DNA of 63,294 nt from CAZFZT01 sp964523675 (lineage in GTDB: Bacteria; Planctomycetota; Phycisphaerae; Phycisphaerales; SM1A02). Every line of letters starts with the position of its first letter. The first letter of the stretch is position 1. Both the position numbers and the translations under genes were made by a program. The notes under the pieces are model-generated. The model was not told the DNA's origin and did not search any database. It saw only the letters and a program-made list of their open reading frames with translations. Positions 8,390 to 17,626 of this stretch are shown here, in pieces. Where the stretch lies: contig CAZFZT010000009.1 in assembly GCA_964523675.1 (NCBI GenBank), forward strand, positions 1 to 63,294, in the 5' to 3' direction.

Positions 8390-8994
8390 TTCTTCCTCGC
8401 AAGGTTCGGCATCTGCATGTTGGTCTTCGGCTCACCGCCCGCACCAGGAGTAAAGGCAGCCGCCGACGCCGCCACTGCAAGCAGCAGCAGCGCGAGCGAC
8501 CAGTCCATCATCGGCCGGGCGCGGTGATGATTTTCATTGAACGCATCCCGATGCTGCTGAGCCGTTGCGACATCGCCAACCCTCGCCGCGTCACGGTACG
8601 CGCGTAGATCTGCATTCATCGTCGGCATGAGCCAGACCACGCGAATCAGAAAGAGTGCAGCGACAACGACTATCGCTACTGATCGAATCACGTTCGCCGG
8701 CCGGCGCCACTTCATGCGAAACACCGACAGTTGCAACACAAGTGCGACCACCACCAGCCCCGCTGCGGGAACCTGCACCACATCAACAAACGTGAAGATC
8801 GGCTCTGTCACATGCCCCGCTGCAATGCGCCAGTGCTGCTCCCCATCAAACTGCTCATACGCCCCCAAACGCAGGTCAAGCGGCTCGTTCTTCAAGGTTG
8901 CGAACGTAAACGAAGCAGACACGCCGACTGCGATCAATGCGCTGAGCCAGATGGCAAGCGCGATCCAATAAACGGCGTTGCAGGTTTTCATCAT
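8386..8994 (-). CDS. Multi-pass membrane protein, possibly DUF4149-like
   Basis: A 202-residue protein with about four hydrophobic segments: YWIALAIWLSALIAVGVSAS (residues about 9-28), a pair around 75-95 and 105-125, and SLALLLLAVAASAAAF near 167-182. The phrase SASFTFATLKNEPLDLRLG after the first segment resembles DUF4149/TMEM205-type proteins, but this is a weak match. It overlaps moaE upstream (ATGA) and nth downstream (GTGA), so the three are translationally coupled. No catalytic motif is visible; function is unknown. Confidence 0.7.
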   Translation of the reverse strand: MMKTCNAVYWIALAIWLSALIAVGVSASFTFATLKNEPLDLRLGAYEQFDGEQHWRIAAGHVTEPIFTFVDVVQVPAAGLVVVALVLQLSVFRMKWRRPANVIRSVAIVVVAALFLIRVVWLMPTMNADLRAYRDAARVGDVATAQQHRDAFNENHHRARPMMDWSLALLLLAVAASAAAFTPGAGGEPKTNMQMPNLARKK

Positions 8995-9440
8995 TCCACT
9001 TCCCTTTCAATCTGCGGCGATTGCCCTTGTGCCCATGTCGTGCCGTCCGCCCAAACCTCACGCTTCCAGATCGGAACATCGCGTTTGAGCGCATCGATCA
9101 GATACCGGCACGCCTCAAACGCTTCAGCACGGTGGCCGCACACCACCTGCACCAGCACACTGGCCTCCGCCGGTGGCACCTCGCACACCGCATGATGAAG
9201 CCGCACAAACAGACAGCCGAATCGCTCAGTCGCCGCTGCTGCAAGTTCGCGCAAGGTGCGCTCGGCCAGCGGGGTGTACGCTTCATAGGAAAGCCGAATG
9301 AGTTCCCCATGCTTCGGATGAACCTCACGCCGCGTCCTGCCAAGAAACGCGCACTCGCCTCCGCCATTCGCCACCTCCGGCGGCGCGAGATACCACACAG
9401 GTTGATCGAGCAGTTGAATATCGGTGTCTGCGCTTGCCAT
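8991..9440 (-). CDS. moaE: Molybdopterin synthase catalytic subunit MoaE
   Basis: The large subunit of molybdopterin synthase, which transfers sulfur from MoaD thiocarboxylate to precursor Z. Family blocks are clear: CAFLGRTRREVHPKHGE, then LSYEAYTPLAERTLREL, VCGHRAEAFEACRYLIDALK, and the active-site lysine segment VPIWKREVWADGTTW. At 149 residues the length is normal. No moaD or other molybdenum-cofactor gene is in the window, so the pathway must be encoded elsewhere. It is the first gene of the moaE operon and overlaps the next gene by four bases. Confidence 0.92.
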   Translation of the reverse strand: MASADTDIQLLDQPVWYLAPPEVANGGGECAFLGRTRREVHPKHGELIRLSYEAYTPLAERTLRELAAAATERFGCLFVRLHHAVCEVPPAEASVLVQVVCGHRAEAFEACRYLIDALKRDVPIWKREVWADGTTWAQGQSPQIEREVE

Positions 9441-9520
9441 GCGAGGACCAATCGTGTCTGGAGGTTACTTGATTTCGGTATACTACGTGAGATCCTCCGG
9501 CGAACTGAAGGAGCATTCAG

Positions 9521-9865
9521 ATGTTGACGATCCTACGCGCACGGCTCACCGTGCTTCTCACTGCAGCATCGCTCGCCGTGATCGGCGGTACGGTCGGCGG
9601 CATGCTCGGACTGCTCGCTCCCGGCTATTACCGTCAGGTGTTTCATTTGCGCGAAGACGTGACGCCGGTCGAACTCGGCATCGGACTCGGCGTCACACAA
9701 GGGTCAATCTGGGGCCTCATCATCGGCCTGCTCATTGTCGCCATCATCGCGTGGAAAGGAAACGCGCCTTGCGCTCGAGCACCGATAAGCTCCTGCTCAA
9801 CAGCGACGGCTGGGGGCTCAAACGGGCCCACGGGCAGGCACGAGTTCAGCCGGCTTCTTCTCTGA
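9521..9865 (+). CDS. Small membrane protein of unknown function
   Basis: A 114-residue protein with two hydrophobic segments, LTVLLTAASLAVIGGTVGGM (about 9-28) and WGLIIGLLIVAIIAW (about 64-78), and a hydrophilic Ser/Gly-rich tail. GGAG precedes ATG 9521, and a TATACT hexamer lies at 9479-9484, a plausible -10. It is divergent from moaE and convergent with the sugar dehydrogenase gene. I do not recognise the family. Confidence 0.6.
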   Translation: MLTILRARLTVLLTAASLAVIGGTVGGMLGLLAPGYYRQVFHLREDVTPVELGIGLGVTQGSIWGLIIGLLIVAIIAWKGNAPCARAPISSCSTATAGGSNGPTGRHEFSRLLL

Positions 9866-9884
9866 CATCGAACCACCCGCTGAT

Positions 9885-11219
9885 TTAGCGCACCCGGAGG
9901 TGATAAATCCGGCCGCGACGCCCGTCGTATTCATCGAAGGCGCAGATGTAGATTTCACCTGCCTCATCCTCGCCGAAGGACGCGATGTGCGGCCGATTTT
10001 GTGATTCAGGAGTGAAGACTTCGCGGTGCCCAAGAGTCCGTTGCGCCTCGACGTCCTGCCGCAACCCCCAAATGCGACCGGTACCGTAGTCGCCATAGAG
10101 GTACACACCGCGCAGCCGCTCGTTGCCTCGATAGCCGCCGCGATACACGTACCCGCCTGTGATGGAGATCGCCTCGCGCCGGCCGTGTTCGACAATGGGA
10201 TCGACGATCGGATCGGCCGGCTCACCTTCGCGCGGCTTACGAAACTCAAGCGATCCCTCGGTGATGTTCCAGCCGTAGTTCTCGCCTTTGCGAATGACGT
10301 AAATCGCTTCCGATCGCACTTGGCCGACATCGCCTGCCCAGAGCGTATCCGTTTCGCGGTCGAAACTCATGCGCCAGACGTTGCGCAGGCCGTAGGCGTA
10401 TATTTCAGGGCGGGCGCCTTCGCGATTGACGAAGGGGTTGTCGGGGGGAATGGTGTAGGGGCGGGCGCGGTTGCGGAGTCGATCCGGGTCTTCCTCGCTG
10501 CGCTCGTCAGACCCGGCGTCTGCGCGCTCGTTAGATCCGACAACTGCGCGCTGATTAACGTTGATGCGGATGATGGTGCCGAGGAGCGATTCGAGATTCT
10601 GTGCGTTGTTGCGCGGATCGCCTGCGTGGCCGCCGTCGCCGATGCTCAGGTAAAGGTGGCCCTCCGGTCCGAAGAGAATCGTGCCGCCGTTGTGATTGCC
10701 CCATGGTTGACTGATCTCGAGGATGACTTCCTCAGAGTCGACATCGGCGCGGTCAGGATCATCTTCGCTTACCTTGAATCGCGAAAGCACGGTGCGCCGA
10801 TCGCGGTGCGAGCCCGCCGAGTAATAGACAAAGAACTCGCCGTTGCGCTGGTACTTGGGATGAAAAGCGAGTGCGAGCAGCCCCTCTTCATTGTGGCCCG
10901 TGAAGACGCGCTCGCGGATGTCAAGGAAGACCTTTGCTTCTTCAACATTCGAGCTGTTCTCAAAGACACGGACGCGGCCGGCCTGCTCAATGACAAAGAG
11001 CCGATTGGAACCGTCGCCGGCGTGTGTGATCTGCACCGGCCGAGTAAAGGAGATGCCGGTGAAGACCTCCTCGAGGCGAATGTCCGGAATGTCGGCTTCG
11101 TCGGCCGTTGTCTCGCGCTGCGCTTGACCTGTCGCGTCTTGTGGCACGACCTCCGCACAGGCAAGCAGCGCAATGGTGCAGAGCAATGGTGCGTTGAGAA
11201 TGATGCGTCTCATGCTCAT
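9885..11219 (-). CDS. PQQ-dependent sugar dehydrogenase-type lipoprotein (GSDH/sorbosone dehydrogenase family)
   Basis: A six-bladed beta-propeller of the glucose/sorbosone dehydrogenase family, 444 residues. The N-terminus is a lipoprotein signal (APLLCTIALLAC, Cys about residue 21), which fixes the start at ATG 11219 rather than further upstream. Family marks include RPVQITHAGDGSNRLFVIEQ, HNEEGLLALAFHPKY, NHNGGTILFGPEGHLYLSIG, YGLRNVWRMSFD, VGQVRSEAIYVI and ENYGWNITEG. Such enzymes oxidise sugars in the periplasm with PQQ. A charged insert (around SDERSEEDPDR, bases 10483-10560) corresponds to a repeat also seen at 43193-43220. Substrate is unknown; no PQQ synthesis gene is nearby. Confidence 0.88.
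   Translation of the reverse strand: MSMRRIILNAPLLCTIALLACAEVVPQDATGQAQRETTADEADIPDIRLEEVFTGISFTRPVQITHAGDGSNRLFVIEQAGRVRVFENSSNVEEAKVFLDIRERVFTGHNEEGLLALAFHPKYQRNGEFFVYYSAGSHRDRRTVLSRFKVSEDDPDRADVDSEEVILEISQPWGNHNGGTILFGPEGHLYLSIGDGGHAGDPRNNAQNLESLLGTIIRINVNQRAVVGSNERADAGSDERSEEDPDRLRNRARPYTIPPDNPFVNREGARPEIYAYGLRNVWRMSFDRETDTLWAGDVGQVRSEAIYVIRKGENYGWNITEGSLEFRKPREGEPADPIVDPIVEHGRREAISITGGYVYRGGYRGNERLRGVYLYGDYGTGRIWGLRQDVEAQRTLGHREVFTPESQNRPHIASFGEDEAGEIYICAFDEYDGRRGRIYHLRVR
10483..10560 (-). repeat. Repeat insertion in the sugar dehydrogenase gene
   Basis: Bases 10490-10517 match 43193-43220 at 27 of 28 positions (CTTCCTYGCTGCGCTCGTCAGACCCGGC). Here it lies inside a gene and is translated on the minus strand as AGSDERSEEDPDR. 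It is followed by a diverged partial copy (GCGCTCGTTAGATCCGACA). Confidence 0.75.
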
Positions 11220-11311
11220 GTCCGTGGCGCGAGTCAATCGCAGATACGTTGCAGAAAGTTTCAAGGCCGCGTGCCGCTGTGCGTCGCAGCTCAACGTCCA
11301 ATCGACGCCTT

Positions 11312-11449
11312 CTATTCGGACGCTGCTTCTTTCGCAGGCGCAGCCGGTTTGGCGGGTCGATGCACCTTCACATAGCGCGTCTTCCAAACGCGCGACTTCC
11401 CCTTGCGCTTATGTGACTTCACGCGGATTCGCTTCTTCTCTACGGGCAT
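11312..11449 (-). CDS. Small basic protein of unknown function
   Basis: A 45-residue Lys/Arg-rich protein (MPVEKKRIRVKSHKRKGKSR...) with an Ala/Pro tail. A clear AGAAAGGACC ribosome site stands just upstream of ATG 11449, which supports the start over longer versions. It lies between the kinase gene (ends 11475) and the sugar dehydrogenase gene. The charge suggests nucleic-acid or ribosome association, but no family was recognised. Confidence 0.6.
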   Translation of the reverse strand: MPVEKKRIRVKSHKRKGKSRVWKTRYVKVHRPAKPAAPAKEAASE

Positions 11450-11474
11450 GTGGTCCTTTCTGATCAAAGTTCGG

Positions 11475-14400
11475 TTATCGCTTGAGTTCGGCAGTGATTG
11501 TATCAAGAAGCCGGATCTGCTCCACATCGAGGTGTGATTGCGATTCGAGGAGAGCGAGGGCTTGTTCGAGGGCTTGATCAGCTTCTCGCTGATTCCCTTG
11601 TAGACGCAGGCCCAAAGACCTCGCCCGGTAAAGCGTGGCCGTCACTTCAGGCACGTCTTGCCCCACTTCGAGGCCGTGATGCGCGAGTTGCAAACAAGTC
11701 TGAGCATCGCCCCGCAGGGCTGAGAGATTCGCCTGCTGCGCGATGACGCCGACGAGGGCTCTGCGATAGTGGCAGTTCTCCGGCTGCTGCTCAAGGAGGT
11801 CTTCATAGATGCTGCGCGATTGAGCAAGGAGTGTTGATGCTTCGGTGAGCATATTGGTGCGTGTGAGCGCCTTGGCAAGACCGGCTTGCTGACGAGCGAG
11901 GTCCTCCTTGCGACCAACATGCTCAGGATTTGCCTCGTGGAATCGCGCAGTGATTTCAGTCGCATCGCGCAAACTCCGGATGCTGTCTGCCGCTTCACCC
12001 CTCAGCAACTGCAACATGCCGAGCCGTTCATGGCTGCGCGACAGCGCCATCATCGCCCGGGCATTGTCGGAATCCCACTCTTGCAAAGGGCGCGCCAAGG
12101 CGTGGAACATGTTGAAGGACTCTGACGCAGCGGCCACGTCTCCGAGCCGCCAGTGCAGCAGACCCAACTCTTCGTGCGCTTCTGCACGGTCCGTATGAAC
12201 ACGCAGGTCGTTCGGATCGCCGTTCGCCAGCCGATCGATTCCCTCCAGACTGGCTTCAAGGTACATCTGTGCCGACTCAAAAACTTCGAGTTCGCGATGC
12301 CACGCACCAATGAAACGCTGCGCAACAGCAACATCACGTCGATAGCGCGTGCTTGACGGACGGATGTTTTCGAGATGCTGGCGCTGCCGAAGCGACCTGC
12401 TCGCCCAATCATTCGCCTGAGCATAGTCACACACCGCGTGCGCCATGGAGGCGATGCGCAGTTCAAGAATAGCGACATTGCGAATGAGGTTCTCGTTCTC
12501 CGGACGCTGCTCTTGGATGGCGTGATAATGCGCATGCGCCTCCGTGTAATCCGCGAGCGCCAGCTGATGATTTCCCTGCTGCACATGACTTGCCGCCCGA
12601 TTCTCCATAGCCGTCGCCATGGCCAGGCGCAGTGGCAGATTCTCGGGCTCCTTTTCATACAGCGATGCCACGATTTGAAACTGTTTTCGATATGCCTCGT
12701 CAGCCGGTAAGCCGGCCATGCGACGCACATCACCCGTTCTGGCCCAGGTGCGACTCAGATCAAGCTGAAACTCACGATCCGAATTGAATGACGGCTCTGC
12801 CGCTGCCATTCTCTCCCGAAGTTCAAGCGCAGCCGTATAACTCTTGATCGCTGCTTCGAGATCACCGCGACTGGGGTTTCGCAGTCCGGCTTGGACACCT
12901 CCGACCTCGTAGTAAACCCTTGCCATTTGTAGTTGCAGCTTGGGATCGCTGACGGCGCCGCGATCCGCCTCGATGGCCTGCAACATCGACAACGCGGTCG
13001 TTACAAACAACTCACGTGCGAGCGTCGCACCCTCCAATTCTGCAAAGGCGCGATTGAAATCATGAGCAAGCACATTTGAGAGTTCCATGAGGTACCTCTC
13101 GCTGCGCTCTGCCCGTTCCGCGCTCGCTTGCGCCAATGTCTCCAACTGCTCATTGCGTAGCGCTGCTTCGCTGGCCTTCGCTTCGAGAGCTTCTCGCGTC
13201 GCAATTTCCGCCGTTGCACGTGCCGTCGCGAAGCCCGCGACCACGAATGCTGTCAGGCTCACCGCCACCAGCGCCGCCAGCGCGACGCCTGCCTTGTGTC
13301 GCTTGACGAACTTCGACGAACGATAGACGACACTCGCCGGTCGCGCGGAGACGGGCCGGCCGTCGATGTGGCGCTCAATGTCCTCGGCGAAATGCTCGAC
13401 CGACGAGTAGCGGCGCATCGGCTCCTTCCGCATCGCCATGAGGATGATGTTGTCGATGTCGCCGGCCAGCCGCCTGCGCAGGGCCTCCGGCTTTGAGCTG
13501 CGCGTCGCACTGACGGATTCAGGCGTCAGCGTGCGCGTCGATGAAGATACCGGCGTCCTGCTGCCGCTTGATGAAGCGCGGTCGATGATCTCCTCGATCT
13601 TACTGATTGCTGTACTCGGCTTCTCGGGCTCCTGCTCACAAATGACGCGCTCAATCTCGGAACGAATCCGCTCCTTGATGCGGTATGGACGGTGACCGGT
13701 GAGCAGTTCATAGAGCAGCACGCCGAGTGAGTACACATCACTGGCCGTCGTAATGCGCTCGCCTCGCACCTGCTCCGGACTCGCGTACTCAGGCGTCATG
13801 ACGCGCAGTTCCTTGGCGGTCGGATCACCTGCGATCAGCGAGAGTTCCGGATTGAGGAGTTTGGCGATGCCGAAGTCCATCAACTTCACCGTGCCGTCAT
13901 CGGTGACAAGGATGTTGGCCGGTTTGATATCACGGTGGACGACGAGATTCCGGTGGGCGTACGCAACGGCTGCGCAGACCTGCTTGAACAGCTTCAGCCG
14001 CTCATCCACCGTTAATTTGTGGCGATCGCAGTAGTCGTCAAGGTGCATTCCCTCGACATATTCAAGCGCGAAGTACGGCCGCCCATCCTCGGTTGTGCCT
14101 CCGTCGTAGAGCCGCGCAATATTCGGATGATTGAGTGCGGAGAGCAGTTGCCGCTCGAGTTCAAATCGGCGGAGCACATCCTCCGAATCCATTCCCTTCT
14201 TGATGACCTTGATGGCAACGCGCTTCTGGAACCTTCCTTCCTCGCGCACACCGAGATACACCATGCCCATGCCGCCACGCCCGATCTCGCGCACCACCCG
14301 GTATGCACCGATCTTTGCGGGCAGCCGCTCCGGCTTGCGCGGGTGAATCGGCAGGTGCTGAGCAGATCGCCCATGTGCATGTGAGGATGCCACCTCTGAC

Positions 14401-14588
14401 TTCTCGAACGCCGACGACGGCACTGTGGAAGTTGGCTCATCATGATGGCGCAGAAGCGCTTCCACCTCGCGGCGAAGCTCGACATTACCATCTGTCGCTT
14501 GGTTGAGGAACATACTTCGCTCGTCGGCTGGCAAGGCCGCCGCCTTGGCGAAGATCTCCTTGATCCTGGTGTACTCTTCGGAGTTCAT
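11475..14588 (-). CDS. Transmembrane Ser/Thr protein kinase with C-terminal TPR-like region
   Basis: A 1037-residue receptor-type Hanks kinase. The Gly-rich loop GRGGMGMVYLG (about 103-113), catalytic Lys in VAIKVIKKG (K127), HRDIKPAN (218-225) and DFG (238-240) are all intact. A single membrane segment at about 433-455 (AGVALAALVAVSLTAFVVAGF) separates the kinase from a roughly 580-residue helical, Arg/Glu-rich region with TPR-like repeats. The family acts with a partner ECF sigma factor; here the sigma gene lies 10 bp upstream (14599-15195), so the pair forms an operon. GAGGAG precedes ATG 14588. An Arg/Ser/Thr-rich stretch within the C-lobe (residues about 336-366) is an insert of low complexity. 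Confidence 0.94.
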   Translation of the reverse strand: MNSEEYTRIKEIFAKAAALPADERSMFLNQATDGNVELRREVEALLRHHDEPTSTVPSSAFEKSEVASSHAHGRSAQHLPIHPRKPERLPAKIGAYRVVREIGRGGMGMVYLGVREEGRFQKRVAIKVIKKGMDSEDVLRRFELERQLLSALNHPNIARLYDGGTTEDGRPYFALEYVEGMHLDDYCDRHKLTVDERLKLFKQVCAAVAYAHRNLVVHRDIKPANILVTDDGTVKLMDFGIAKLLNPELSLIAGDPTAKELRVMTPEYASPEQVRGERITTASDVYSLGVLLYELLTGHRPYRIKERIRSEIERVICEQEPEKPSTAISKIEEIIDRASSSGSRTPVSSSTRTLTPESVSATRSSKPEALRRRLAGDIDNIILMAMRKEPMRRYSSVEHFAEDIERHIDGRPVSARPASVVYRSSKFVKRHKAGVALAALVAVSLTAFVVAGFATARATAEIATREALEAKASEAALRNEQLETLAQASAERAERSERYLMELSNVLAHDFNRAFAELEGATLARELFVTTALSMLQAIEADRGAVSDPKLQLQMARVYYEVGGVQAGLRNPSRGDLEAAIKSYTAALELRERMAAAEPSFNSDREFQLDLSRTWARTGDVRRMAGLPADEAYRKQFQIVASLYEKEPENLPLRLAMATAMENRAASHVQQGNHQLALADYTEAHAHYHAIQEQRPENENLIRNVAILELRIASMAHAVCDYAQANDWASRSLRQRQHLENIRPSSTRYRRDVAVAQRFIGAWHRELEVFESAQMYLEASLEGIDRLANGDPNDLRVHTDRAEAHEELGLLHWRLGDVAAASESFNMFHALARPLQEWDSDNARAMMALSRSHERLGMLQLLRGEAADSIRSLRDATEITARFHEANPEHVGRKEDLARQQAGLAKALTRTNMLTEASTLLAQSRSIYEDLLEQQPENCHYRRALVGVIAQQANLSALRGDAQTCLQLAHHGLEVGQDVPEVTATLYRARSLGLRLQGNQREADQALEQALALLESQSHLDVEQIRLLDTITAELKR

Positions 14589-14598
14589 GCTTCACTCC

Positions 14599-15195
14599 TC
14601 ATGACAACTGTTCCCCTTCCTCTGAGGCCAGGTCTCGACGGAGCCAGGCCCTTCCCATTGCCCAGTCACGCTCAACAGATCGCACTGACATCTCGAGCAC
14701 CTGGGCGACTTCTGTTACCGTGAGACCACCCAGTAAGCGCAGTTCCACAACCTGTGCGAGACGTTCATCGAGTGATTTCATCTTGGCGAGCGTTTCGTGG
14801 ATGGTGAGCAGATCGACCTGTGTGGGTTCGCACTGATCTGCTCCCCTATAGAAAACGTCGTCCAGACTTACTTTCCGCCAACTTCCGCCACCCCCGCGCT
14901 TCTGCCGCCCTGCCGCCCTGGCATGGTCAATGAGAATCTGCTTCATGGCCCGTGCGGCAAGGGCCCGAAAGTGGGCTGTGCCGGCCGGACCTGCCCCTTC
15001 CGGGCGAATGAGCTTCAAGTACGCTTCATGAACCAGAGCCGTCGGTTGAAGCGTGTCGCAGTTCTGCCGGCCGAGCACGCGCTGAGCAAGCGTTCTCAAT
15101 TCGCTGTACAGCGCTTCGAAGAGTTCGTCAGCTGCGCGCGGATCGCCCTGCCCGGCGGCAGCAGCGAGCTCGGTCGGTGTGCGCGTGGTACTCAT
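14599..15195 (-). CDS. ECF-type RNA polymerase sigma factor (planctomycete Ser/Thr-kinase-associated type)
   Basis: A 198-residue sigma factor of the Sigma70_ECF group. Region 2 covers ADELFEALYSELRTLAQRVL and LQPTALVHEAYLKLI; region 4 covers LDERLAQVVELRLLGGLTVTEVAQVLEMS followed by VERDWAMGRAWLRRDL. Members are typically followed by a kinase/TPR gene as here, and are thought to be controlled by phosphorylation instead of an anti-sigma factor. No anti-sigma gene is adjacent. It is the first gene of the sigma/kinase pair. Confidence 0.92.
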   Translation of the reverse strand: MSTTRTPTELAAAAGQGDPRAADELFEALYSELRTLAQRVLGRQNCDTLQPTALVHEAYLKLIRPEGAGPAGTAHFRALAARAMKQILIDHARAAGRQKRGGGGSWRKVSLDDVFYRGADQCEPTQVDLLTIHETLAKMKSLDERLAQVVELRLLGGLTVTEVAQVLEMSVRSVERDWAMGRAWLRRDLASEEGEQLS

Positions 15196-15335
15196 ACGGT
15201 CCCATGCCGATTGTCGCTCAAATCACCGCCGCTGGCAAGGGACAATGTGAGGTCATGGAGACGCATGAGCATCCTTTCGCCGCCACTCGAATTGGGGTAC
15301 CTGTCCGAGAGCTCTGTAACGCCCGCTCCCGCCTC

Positions 15336-15605
15336 TCATAACTCCTGTTTCAGAGATTGGCTCGGACGAAATCCCACAGTCCGCGATGCCTTGACCTCAT
15401 GCGGCTCACCAGTTGCAGGATTCAAAACCGTTCGGGCTGCTCGATTGCGCTTGTTGAACGTGCCGAAGCCGACAATCGTCACCGCATCGTCCCTCTTGAT
15501 GCCCTCAGTGATCGAAGAGATAACGGCATCAACCGCGCGACCAGCAGCCGCTTTCGAATGACCAAGTTCTACAGCAACCAGTTCGATCAGCTGAGCTTTG
15601 TTCAT
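15336..15605 (-). CDS. HU-family DNA-binding protein
   Basis: An 89-residue histone-like protein: NKAQLIELVAVELGHSKAAA, then VTIVGFGTFNKRNRAARTVL and the tip region NPATGEPHEVKASRTVGFRP. It bends and compacts DNA as a dimer. AGGAAC just upstream of ATG 15605 fixes the start; longer versions would add an unrelated leader. It is a monocistronic gene, divergent from the dehydrogenase at 15759. Confidence 0.93.
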   Translation of the reverse strand: MNKAQLIELVAVELGHSKAAAGRAVDAVISSITEGIKRDDAVTIVGFGTFNKRNRAARTVLNPATGEPHEVKASRTVGFRPSQSLKQEL

Positions 15606-15741
15606 GATGAGTTCCTGACGTAAAGTTCGATTCGATACCCCGCAGCGCTCAAGTCGCTCCGGGAATGTACCGCACTGCGCCGACGATGACAATCACGCTT
15701 CCACAAACGGTTGATGAATCGTGCACAACATGCTTCTGCGG

Positions 15742-15747
15742 TATCGT
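15742..15747 (+). promoter_or_regulatory. -10-like hexamer for the 15759 dehydrogenase
   Basis: TATCGT, 11 nt before ATG 15759, with no Shine-Dalgarno site between. Confidence 0.45.
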
Positions 15748-15758
15748 GTGCGCGACGC

Positions 15759-16715
15759 ATGACACAACGGCCTCCCAAGATTGTCCAATCAGAACACCTC
15801 GCACCCACTGCCGCCAACTGGCTGCGCGAACGGGCTTCGCTCGTGCAGATTTCATTCGATCACTCTGAGTTTAACAGAGCGATTGCCGATGCGGATGCGT
15901 TGGTTGTGCGAACGTATACAAGAGTCGATGCGCACATGCTCGATCTCGCGCCCCGGCTTCGTGTCGTGGGCAGAGCGGGCGCGGGTATCGACAACATCGA
16001 CGTGGCCGCATGTCGATCCCGCAATGTCGAAGTCGTGTATGCGCCCGATGCCAACACCCAAGCCGTGGTGGAGTACGTCATTGCCCTGGCCTGTGATGCA
16101 TTGCGTCCACGACGCACCCTAGCCGCAGCCGTTGATCCTCACGAGTGGAACCAACTCCGCAGTGAACTGCTGGGACAACGTGAATTGGGCGAATTGACGC
16201 TCGGCATCCTGGGGCTCGGCCGCATCGGCAAACGCCTTGCGCAGATTGCCCATCCTCTCTTCCAACGAATTCTGTTCAACGATCTCATTGAAATCGCGCC
16301 TGCAGAATGCGGCCATGCGGAACAGGTCTCAGTAGAGGAACTGTTCACGCAGTCCGATGTCCTCAGCATCCATGTCGACGGCCGCCCGTCAAATCGTGCA
16401 TTCATCAATGAACGACTCCTTAGGTACATGAAGGAAGATGCCGTATTCATCAACACCAGTCGCGGCTTCGTCGTGGATAACCTGTCACTTGCTTCCGCTT
16501 TAAAGGCGCGGCCGCACGCCCATGCATTGCTTGATGTCCACGAACCGGAGCCGTTTCCTTCGAGCTACCCGCTCTTGCACCTTCCAAACGTCCGTCTGTA
16601 CCCACACCTCGCCAGCCGCACGAGCAGGGCTATGGAAAACATGAGCTGGGTCGTACGCGATGTCATGGCAGTATTGGATGGCAAACAGCCGAAGCATCCT
16701 GCGCCACCACAGTAG
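15759..16715 (+). CDS. D-isomer-specific 2-hydroxyacid dehydrogenase (SerA-like)
   Basis: A 318-residue NAD-dependent dehydrogenase. The catalytic-domain entry GRAGAGIDNIDVAACRSRNV, the Rossmann motif GILGLGRIGKRLAQIA, and the Arg (INTSRGFVVDN), Glu (LLDVHEPEPFP) and His (LYPHLASRT) of the active site are present. The histidine motif is PHLAS where 3-phosphoglycerate dehydrogenases usually have PHxAG. There is no ACT domain, so this is the short form, and the exact substrate is open. ATG 15759 follows a TATCGT -10-like hexamer by 11 nt, which supports this start over ATG 15711. Confidence 0.85.
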   Translation: MTQRPPKIVQSEHLAPTAANWLRERASLVQISFDHSEFNRAIADADALVVRTYTRVDAHMLDLAPRLRVVGRAGAGIDNIDVAACRSRNVEVVYAPDANTQAVVEYVIALACDALRPRRTLAAAVDPHEWNQLRSELLGQRELGELTLGILGLGRIGKRLAQIAHPLFQRILFNDLIEIAPAECGHAEQVSVEELFTQSDVLSIHVDGRPSNRAFINERLLRYMKEDAVFINTSRGFVVDNLSLASALKARPHAHALLDVHEPEPFPSSYPLLHLPNVRLYPHLASRTSRAMENMSWVVRDVMAVLDGKQPKHPAPPQ

Positions 16716-16743
16716 CGTCTCGCCGCTTGTCACCGGGCCGCGA

Positions 16744-17622
16744 TTACTGGCGCGGATCGTACGCCGAACCGTCGGATGAAAGAAATCCGTTGCGCGGGTA
16801 TCCCAGAAACTGCTCAAGCAATTCCTCCGTCGCCTGTTCACCTGGTTCGGGCTGGGCGCTCGTCCGTATTGAGCCGTCAACTTGAGCCGCGAACGTCTTG
16901 CCCCGATATCGAAACGCCTGACCTCCCGAGAAGATCACGTTGAGCGGCAAGGTGAACGGTTCGACATTCCATTCGCCGGTGAAAGCGTTCTGGACCGCCT
17001 TCTCAGGTGCATGCTCGTTGTGCAGCGGCGAGCGCATGTACTTGTTCGCGCCGTCCTTGTATCCACCCAAACCAAACATCGTGATTCGATCTGGCCGGCG
17101 AACCACGTGCGGCTTGACACCCGGCCACACATGCTGCGGCCCGGGATTGATTGAAAACTTCCCCTCGCCGCCGAGGTACACAGAGTAGTTGTATCCGGTG
17201 AAGGGATCGCCAGGCGTGTTGGACGGGCCGATGTACTCAGGACATTGCATCACTGCGTCAGGATGATCGGTGAACTGCCAGAGCGGTCCGGGCGAGATGA
17301 TCTCACCGCTGCCGAACTTCGTGACCCAGTCCCACGACACATCATGCAGTGAGCCGTTCGACTTTGCATAGTGCAGCGCGATTGGAAACGCGCCATAAAC
17401 ATTGGCATACGCATGGGCCGCATGACTCATTTGACGCAGGTTGCTCTGGCACAGCGTCGCCCGACCGGCCAGTCTCGCGCCCGAGAGAGCAGGTGCGAGG
17501 ATGCTCATGAGTATCGCAATGATCCCGACGACGGTCACGACCTCGATCATGCTCATGCCGCGCGCTCTGCGGTGATTGGGCGGCCGAGAGTGCCGGCCGA
17601 AATAGCTTTGAACGTTCTTCAT
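16744..17622 (-). CDS. Prepilin-type N-terminal cleavage/methylation domain protein
   Basis: A 292-residue protein with a type IV pilin-like start: ARGMSMIEVVTVVGIIAILM, with the cleavage site after ARG and Glu at position 5 of the mature part being SMIEV. The remainder, rich in Asn/Gly/Pro, resembles planctomycete DUF1559-type pseudopilin proteins (SNLRQMSHAAHAYANVYGAFP, then a C-terminal HxxxG/DG-like region). It is likely processed by a prepilin peptidase and secreted. It directly follows the dockerin-tailed gene (stop at 17627, start at 17622), so the two may be expressed together. Confidence 0.8.
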   Translation of the reverse strand: MKNVQSYFGRHSRPPNHRRARGMSMIEVVTVVGIIAILMSILAPALSGARLAGRATLCQSNLRQMSHAAHAYANVYGAFPIALHYAKSNGSLHDVSWDWVTKFGSGEIISPGPLWQFTDHPDAVMQCPEYIGPSNTPGDPFTGYNYSVYLGGEGKFSINPGPQHVWPGVKPHVVRRPDRITMFGLGGYKDGANKYMRSPLHNEHAPEKAVQNAFTGEWNVEPFTLPLNVIFSGGQAFRYRGKTFAAQVDGSIRTSAQPEPGEQATEELLEQFLGYPRNGFLSSDGSAYDPRQ

Positions 17623-17626
17623 CGGT

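Noticed and set aside
10026..11375. 449-codon open frame on the plus strand
   Set aside because: Antisense to the sugar dehydrogenase, whose domains are clear; composition not protein-like.
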